A stretch of DNA of 17,844 nt, taken from Mucilaginibacter sp. UBA4741. GTDB taxonomy: Bacteria > Bacteroidota > Bacteroidia > Sphingobacteriales > Sphingobacteriaceae. A program made the translations under genes and the position numbers. This document shows, piece by piece, positions 15,278-17,844 of this stretch (the first letter of the stretch is position 1; each line of letters begins with the position of its first letter). Location: positions 2,360 through 20,203 of the forward strand of contig DHIR01000002.1 of the NCBI GenBank assembly GCA_002403905.1. Direction: 5' to 3'. Below the pieces are notes generated by a model. The model worked only from the letters and a program-made list of their open reading frames with translations, was not told the origin of the DNA and made no database searches.

Positions 15278-15745
15278 TTATAATACAACTGATTCTAACT
15301 CATCAATTAACGCTGCTTGCGCCGGGTTGATCTTTATTTTAGCAGTCTCAGGCTTAAACCATGCGGCACGATCAACTTCAGCAAAGCTAGTCATCTTCCC
15401 CGTGCGTGGCGGCCATTCCATTTCAAATACATTGCTTTGGATATTATCAGCATCAATATCGCCTTCAGCTGCCCATGCTGATACAACCTTACCGCTCTTT
15501 AATTTAACAGGTTGCAGCTTAATAAAATCGCCATTAATAATCTGCTGACCGGTTTCTTCAAAAAACTCGCGCTTTGCTGCTGTTAACGGGTCCTCACCCT
15601 CTATGTATTCCCCTTTAGGGATTGACCATGCGCCCTCATCTTTGTTCTTAAAAAATGGCCCGCCAGGATGCACAAGGAAAACTTCCAGTTGGCTATTAAT
15701 GTTGCGGTATAGTAAAATTCCGGCGCTTTGTTTAGAGATATGCAT
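15278..15745 (-). CDS. Nudix hydrolase
   Basis: A 155-residue Nudix pyrophosphohydrolase. The Nudix box (GX5EX7REUXEEXGU) is at residues 45-67: G45, E51, R59-E60, E63-E64 and G66, with Gln67 in the last, normally hydrophobic, place. The N terminus SKQSAGILLYRN with EVFLVHPGGPFF and the pre-box segment GAWSIPKGEY resemble the DR1025/Ap4A-type subgroup with domain-wide similarity. Enzymes of this type hydrolyse nucleoside diphosphates linked to another moiety; the substrate here is unknown. It is divergent from riboflavin synthase with 79 bp between starts and lies upstream of the GT61 gene. Confidence 0.93.
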   Translation of the reverse strand: MHISKQSAGILLYRNINSQLEVFLVHPGGPFFKNKDEGAWSIPKGEYIEGEDPLTAAKREFFEETGQQIINGDFIKLQPVKLKSGKVVSAWAAEGDIDADNIQSNVFEMEWPPRTGKMTSFAEVDRAAWFKPETAKIKINPAQAALIDELESVVL

Positions 15746-15775
15746 AGCTGGTAGATAAACCTAAATTAATATAAT

Positions 15776-15783
15776 TAGTTTTG
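15776..15783 (+). promoter_or_regulatory. Candidate -7 element of the ribE promoter
   Basis: TAGTTTTG matches TAnnTTTG exactly and lies 41 bp before the ribE ATG, leaving a leader of about 35 nt that contains the GC-rich hairpin at 15796-15819. No clear -33 TTG is seen at the expected distance. There is no FMN riboswitch in this short leader. Confidence 0.4.
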
Positions 15784-15795
15784 CTTTTCAAAAAG

Positions 15796-15819
15796 CTCCC
15801 CCTTTAGGGGGCTGGGGGG
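15796..15819. repeat. GC-rich hairpin repeat abutting the ribE start
   Basis: ccccc (15798-15802) pairs with ggggg (15807-15811), with an inner T-A pair, followed by ct and a G6 run at 15814-15819. The G6 run ends 5 bp before the ribE ATG. It shares the stem-TTT-stem-G-rich-tail layout of the repeat at 5658-5676. In mRNA the C-run could pair with either G-run, and the G6 run may act as an unusual ribosome-binding sequence. Confidence 0.5.
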
Positions 15820-15824
15820 TGAAT

Positions 15825-16409
15825 ATGTTTACAGGCATCATAGAAACTTTAGGCAAAATAACTGATCTGCGTACAGATCAGGGTAATTTACATATAACGG
15901 TCGAGTCGGCTATATCAAACGAGTTAAAGATCGATCAATCGGTAGCGCATAATGGCGTATGCCTTACCGTAGTTGCCGTTGCCGATGGTAAACATATCGT
16001 TACTGCTATTGAAGAAACGCTGAACAAAACCAGCCTTGGCCATTTAAAACCAGGCGAGCCGGTTAACCTGGAACGCTGTATGCAAATGAACGCTCGGCTG
16101 GATGGCCATATCGTACAGGGCCATGTAGATCAAACTGCTGTTTGTACCGCCTTTAAAGCGTTAGACGGTAGCTGGGAATATACTTTTGAGTATGACGCAT
16201 CGATAGGAAATGTAACAGTCGAGAAGGGGTCGATATGCATTAATGGTATAAGTTTAACAGTAGTTAATTCGCAAGCTAATAGTTTTTCTGTAGCTATTAT
16301 ACCTTATACTTTCGAGCATACTAACCTGCATAATGTTAGGGAAGGATCGGTAGTAAACTTAGAGTTTGATATTATTGGTAAGTATGTAGCGCGGTTAATG
16401 CAGCGTTAG
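15825..16409 (+). CDS. ribE: Riboflavin synthase, alpha subunit
   Basis: A 194-residue cytoplasmic enzyme that converts two 6,7-dimethyl-8-ribityllumazines to riboflavin and the pyrimidinedione substrate of RibH. The ATG at 15825 gives the invariant N terminus MFTGIIETLG; a GTG two codons upstream is unlikely. Two lumazine-binding barrels are present: residues 1 to about 96 with VAHNGVCLTVV (41-51), and about 98-186 with ICINGISLTVV (137-147). GHIVQGHVD (94-102) joins them, and LEFDIIGKYVARL leads into the C-terminal trimerisation helix. It is a lone rib gene in this window. Confidence 0.95.
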   Translation: MFTGIIETLGKITDLRTDQGNLHITVESAISNELKIDQSVAHNGVCLTVVAVADGKHIVTAIEETLNKTSLGHLKPGEPVNLERCMQMNARLDGHIVQGHVDQTAVCTAFKALDGSWEYTFEYDASIGNVTVEKGSICINGISLTVVNSQANSFSVAIIPYTFEHTNLHNVREGSVVNLEFDIIGKYVARLMQR

Positions 16410-16415
16410 CGGTGA

Positions 16416-16449
16416 AGATTTACGAAGTTTTTAAAAACTTCGTAAATCT
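16416..16449 (+). terminator. Perfect 34-bp palindrome, probable ribE terminator
   Basis: agatttacgaagttttt (16416-16432) is followed at once by its exact reverse complement (16433-16449). It starts 6 bp after the ribE stop. The central tttttaaaaa would be the loop, and the stem is about 13 bp. There is no T-run after it, so it might equally be a dispersed repeat or protein-binding site. Confidence 0.5.
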
Positions 16450-16518
16450 ATTATGAAACAAAATGCGCGGGAGAGGGTTGATATTTATACATAAACATTA
16501 ACCAAAAGAAAATACACT

Positions 16519-16806
16519 ATGGATACCTTAAAGAAATTTGGACTTATGGAAAAGATTGTCCATGAATTAGAAGATTTGAAAAACAGCCAGCAGGCAATTA
16601 TAACAAAACTGACTAAAATTGAAGTTGATAATATGGAGCTTGGCGATAAAAAATTAGAAAAGGAACTACCTGATATGCATCAACGCGTATCAGACAACCA
16701 GGATACTATTGCGGTATTGCTGGAAGACTTTGCCGGCCAAACTGATACTTTCAGTAATAAAAACAACATAACTGCTTTGAAGGAACAGGAAGCGTTGAAA
16801 GCATAA
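16519..16806 (+). CDS. Small charged, probably coiled-coil protein of unknown function
   Basis: A 95-residue soluble protein rich in Lys, Glu, Asp and Leu, with no signal peptide or transmembrane helix. Heptad-like spacing of Leu, Ile and Val (LMEKIVHELEDLKNSQQAII, then ITKLTKIEVDNMEL) suggests a helical coiled coil over residues 7-75; the end is Asn/Gln/Glu-rich. I do not recognise a family. It is preceded by a 109-bp gap with a palindrome and followed by a bidirectional terminator interrupted by a MITE-like element. The frame ends cleanly before the terminator, and codon use looks like its neighbours, so it is probably real. Confidence 0.65.
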   Translation: MDTLKKFGLMEKIVHELEDLKNSQQAIITKLTKIEVDNMELGDKKLEKELPDMHQRVSDNQDTIAVLLEDFAGQTDTFSNKNNITALKEQEALKA

Positions 16807-16832
16807 TAAAAAAAGAGGCTGCCTTTTTTGAG

Positions 16833-17027
16833 AGGGCACTGAAAAAGTCCTTCAAAAATAAAAAAGAAGAAAGAGGTCATTCATAATTCAAATTGACGCT
16901 CTTAGAATCGGCTATACGAAGTCAAAGTCGACTAAGTGCCCATATAACTCATAGAAAAAGGGGCTGTTCACGATTTATGATACAGCCCCTTTTTTTATCT
17001 AATTCGAGGGGACTTTTTCAGTGCCCT
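16833..17027. mobile_element. MITE-like element, 195 bp, no transposase
   Basis: Terminal inverted repeats agggcactgaaaaagtcc (16833-16850) and its exact complement (17010-17027), 18 bp each. The sequence cttttttgag is present on both sides (16823-16832 and 17028-17037), an apparent 10-bp target duplication; because the bases adjoining the repeats also pair, the true split may be 6 to 10 bp. The interior has no ORF of note and contains a hairpin at 16955-16994. The parent IS family is not identified; an internally deleted IS is likely. Confidence 0.6.
16955..16996. terminator. Internal bidirectional terminator of the MITE-like element
   Basis: aaaaaggggctgt (16955-16967) pairs perfectly with acagccccttttt (16982-16994) around a 14-nt loop, followed by more T (T7 at 16990-16996). 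With an A-tract before and T-tract after, it can stop transcription from either side. Confidence 0.7.
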
Positions 17028-17052
17028 CTTTTTTGAGATAGCCTCTTTTTTG

Positions 17053-17592
17053 TTATAAAGTGGTAAAGAAACCATTGTAGGTTATGATTTTATAATTTTC
17101 GATGGTTAGCTCAAGCTTGGCGGTACCGTCAGGCTTCAAATCAAAAACATATTTGGTAACCTTGCTGCCGTCTTTAGGTTTTATGGTTATGGTAACCTTG
17201 CCGTCTTTCCTTTGTTTTACATCGTAATCATAAGCAGTAGTCGAAAATTTTTGGGGATCCTCTTCAATCGTTGTAGTACTACTATTTGATCCATCCGCCT
17301 TGGTCGTACTTTTGTCAAAATAGGGCAGGTATGACGCTACAGAGTCTGGTGTTAATGAAGCGGTATATGCTGCGGTCAGTGTCTTATGGTTATCCTGAGT
17401 AGCTTCAGAACTAACTGACGCGCCGGCACGGTCGGCATCTACAGGTAATACAGCAGTTTTAGCATTAAACTTAAATTTTTTATCGCTAGCCATTTTTTGA
17501 ATATCTGTAGCAGAAAAGGTTTTTGGCTGATCTTGAGCGTAAGTGATATCGATACTTACCATGATAAATATCAGCATTAATAAGTGTTTCAT
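17053..17592 (-). CDS. Secreted DUF4251 protein
   Basis: I chose the ATG at 17592, which gives signal peptide MKHLLMLIFIMVSIDITYAQ directly; a start at 17616 would add eight residues (MLTPTSKK). The 179-residue protein matches DUF4251, a Bacteroidota-specific family of small periplasmic or lipoprotein-like proteins: KKFKFNAKTAVLP (about 38-50), LTAAYTASLTPDSVASYLPYF (70-92) cut here as LTAAYTASLTP and DSVASYLPYF, then TAYDYDVKQRKDGKVTITIKP and a closing YKIITYNGFF. There is no cysteine after the signal peptide, so it is not a lipoprotein. The function of the family is unknown. It is convergent with the small charged protein gene across the split terminator. Confidence 0.8.
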   Translation of the reverse strand: MKHLLMLIFIMVSIDITYAQDQPKTFSATDIQKMASDKKFKFNAKTAVLPVDADRAGASVSSEATQDNHKTLTAAYTASLTPDSVASYLPYFDKSTTKADGSNSSTTTIEEDPQKFSTTAYDYDVKQRKDGKVTITIKPKDGSKVTKYVFDLKPDGTAKLELTIENYKIITYNGFFTTL

Positions 17593-17844
17593 TTTTTTAG
17601 ATGTTGGCGTTAACAAAATGAACCGTTTATTTAATTACAAATACAGCTAACTATCTGTTTTAAAATTTATTATTATTTTTATTAGAAATAAGCTAACTGT
17701 AAAAACGTCATGACCATAAACGAAATAATGGCACAGCTTGTAAAATCCCGCAGCCGTGGAGTACATTGGGAAAGCTAAAGCCAGGGGCAATTTAGAGAAG
17801 AAGAAAAATACGGTGAAATGTTAACTTAACGCGAGTTCGATATA
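17593..17844. other. Intergenic right edge, no supported gene
   Basis: AT-rich DNA upstream of the DUF4251 gene. The only start of note is an ATG at 17710 opening a 22-codon frame (MTINEIMAQLVKSRSRGVHW and two more residues) that ends at a TAA. Codons resembling coding sequence continue in the +1 frame (VEYIGKAKARGNLEKKK) until a stop at 17822-17824. This may be a broken gene start, a small peptide, or chance; the window ends too soon to tell. Confidence 0.3.

Larger units (their letters stand above)
16809..17051. terminator. Bidirectional terminator split by an insertion
   Basis: aaaaaagaggct (16809-16820) is the exact complement of agcctctttttt (17040-17051). The flanks fit an original hairpin with loop gccttttttgagat between the convergent small protein gene and DUF4251 gene: A-tract at one end, T-tract at the other, working in both directions. 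The loop is now interrupted by the element at 16833-17027. Confidence 0.65.

Noticed and set aside
15745..15825. FMN riboswitch upstream of ribE
   Set aside because: The leader is too short, and I see none of the conserved RFN-element helices.
16680..16880. Minus-strand open frame of 66 codons at the left end of the MITE-like element
   Set aside because: It runs antisense into the small charged protein gene and consists mainly of Phe-rich translation of the inverted repeat and A-tracts. It might be a transposase remnant, but nothing supports that.
1..17844. CRISPR array, tRNA or rRNA genes, phage or toxin-antitoxin modules
   Set aside because: I found no regularly spaced direct repeats, cloverleaf-like sequence, or phage or toxin-antitoxin protein families in the window.

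Overview
The window looks like chromosome from a Bacteroidota species of the Sphingobacteriaceae, most like Mucilaginibacter or Pedobacter. The evidence is protein flavour (secreted proteins whose signal peptides end in AxAQ, a CarboxypepD_reg-like protein, a DUF4251 protein, a BlaR1-type protease with TonB-plug-like repeats), several good matches to the Bacteroidota -7 promoter element TAnnTTTG, a near absence of Shine-Dalgarno sequences, and short dispersed hairpin repeats. The genus is an inference. I see no tRNA, rRNA or CRISPR array, and no intact transposase gene.

Layout. 1-651: C-terminal part of a multi-pass GT87/DUF2029-type membrane glycosyltransferase. It overlaps tail to tail with a secreted GH101-like glycosidase (648-2600, minus). 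2702-3394: secreted Gly-rich protein (minus). 3438-4451: threonine aldolase (plus), convergent with an aldo/keto reductase (4529-5557, minus) across a long hairpin repeat. 5745-6830: poxvirus-type DNA topoisomerase IB (plus). 6837-10939 (minus) reads, in transcription order, BlaI-family repressor, BlaR1/M56 membrane protease, secreted CBM9-like protein, secreted CarboxypepD_reg protein. 11041-11883: SDR oxidoreductase (plus), divergent from blaI across a compact operator/promoter region. 11951-12496: dihaem cytochrome of the reaction-centre cytochrome fold. 12591-14063: biotin carboxylase. 14131-15246 (minus): GT61 glycosyltransferase, with a Nudix hydrolase (15278-15745, minus) upstream of it. 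15825-16409: riboflavin synthase (plus). 16519-16806: small charged, probably coiled-coil protein. 17053-17592 (minus): DUF4251 secreted protein. 17593-17844: no gene I can support.

Most coding genes are housekeeping or envelope functions and would not be unusual in this family. The best leads are non-coding. (i) Two copies of a nested inverted repeat built on GAGACGCAA/TTGCGTCTC begin on the first base after the stop codon of a plus-strand gene and sit between convergent genes. (ii) A 195-bp MITE-like element with 18-bp terminal inverted repeats and an apparent 10-bp target duplication has inserted into the loop of a bidirectional terminator and carries its own bidirectional terminator. (iii) Two 15-bp dyads (TACGR-N5-TCGTA, 19 bp apart) lie between blaI and the SDR gene. 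They overlap the predicted start of blaI transcription and the SDR -33 element, and the two -7 boxes share two bases. Together these suggest a BlaI-controlled unit that may include the SDR gene and two secreted proteins, with a protease that lacks the penicillin-sensing domain.
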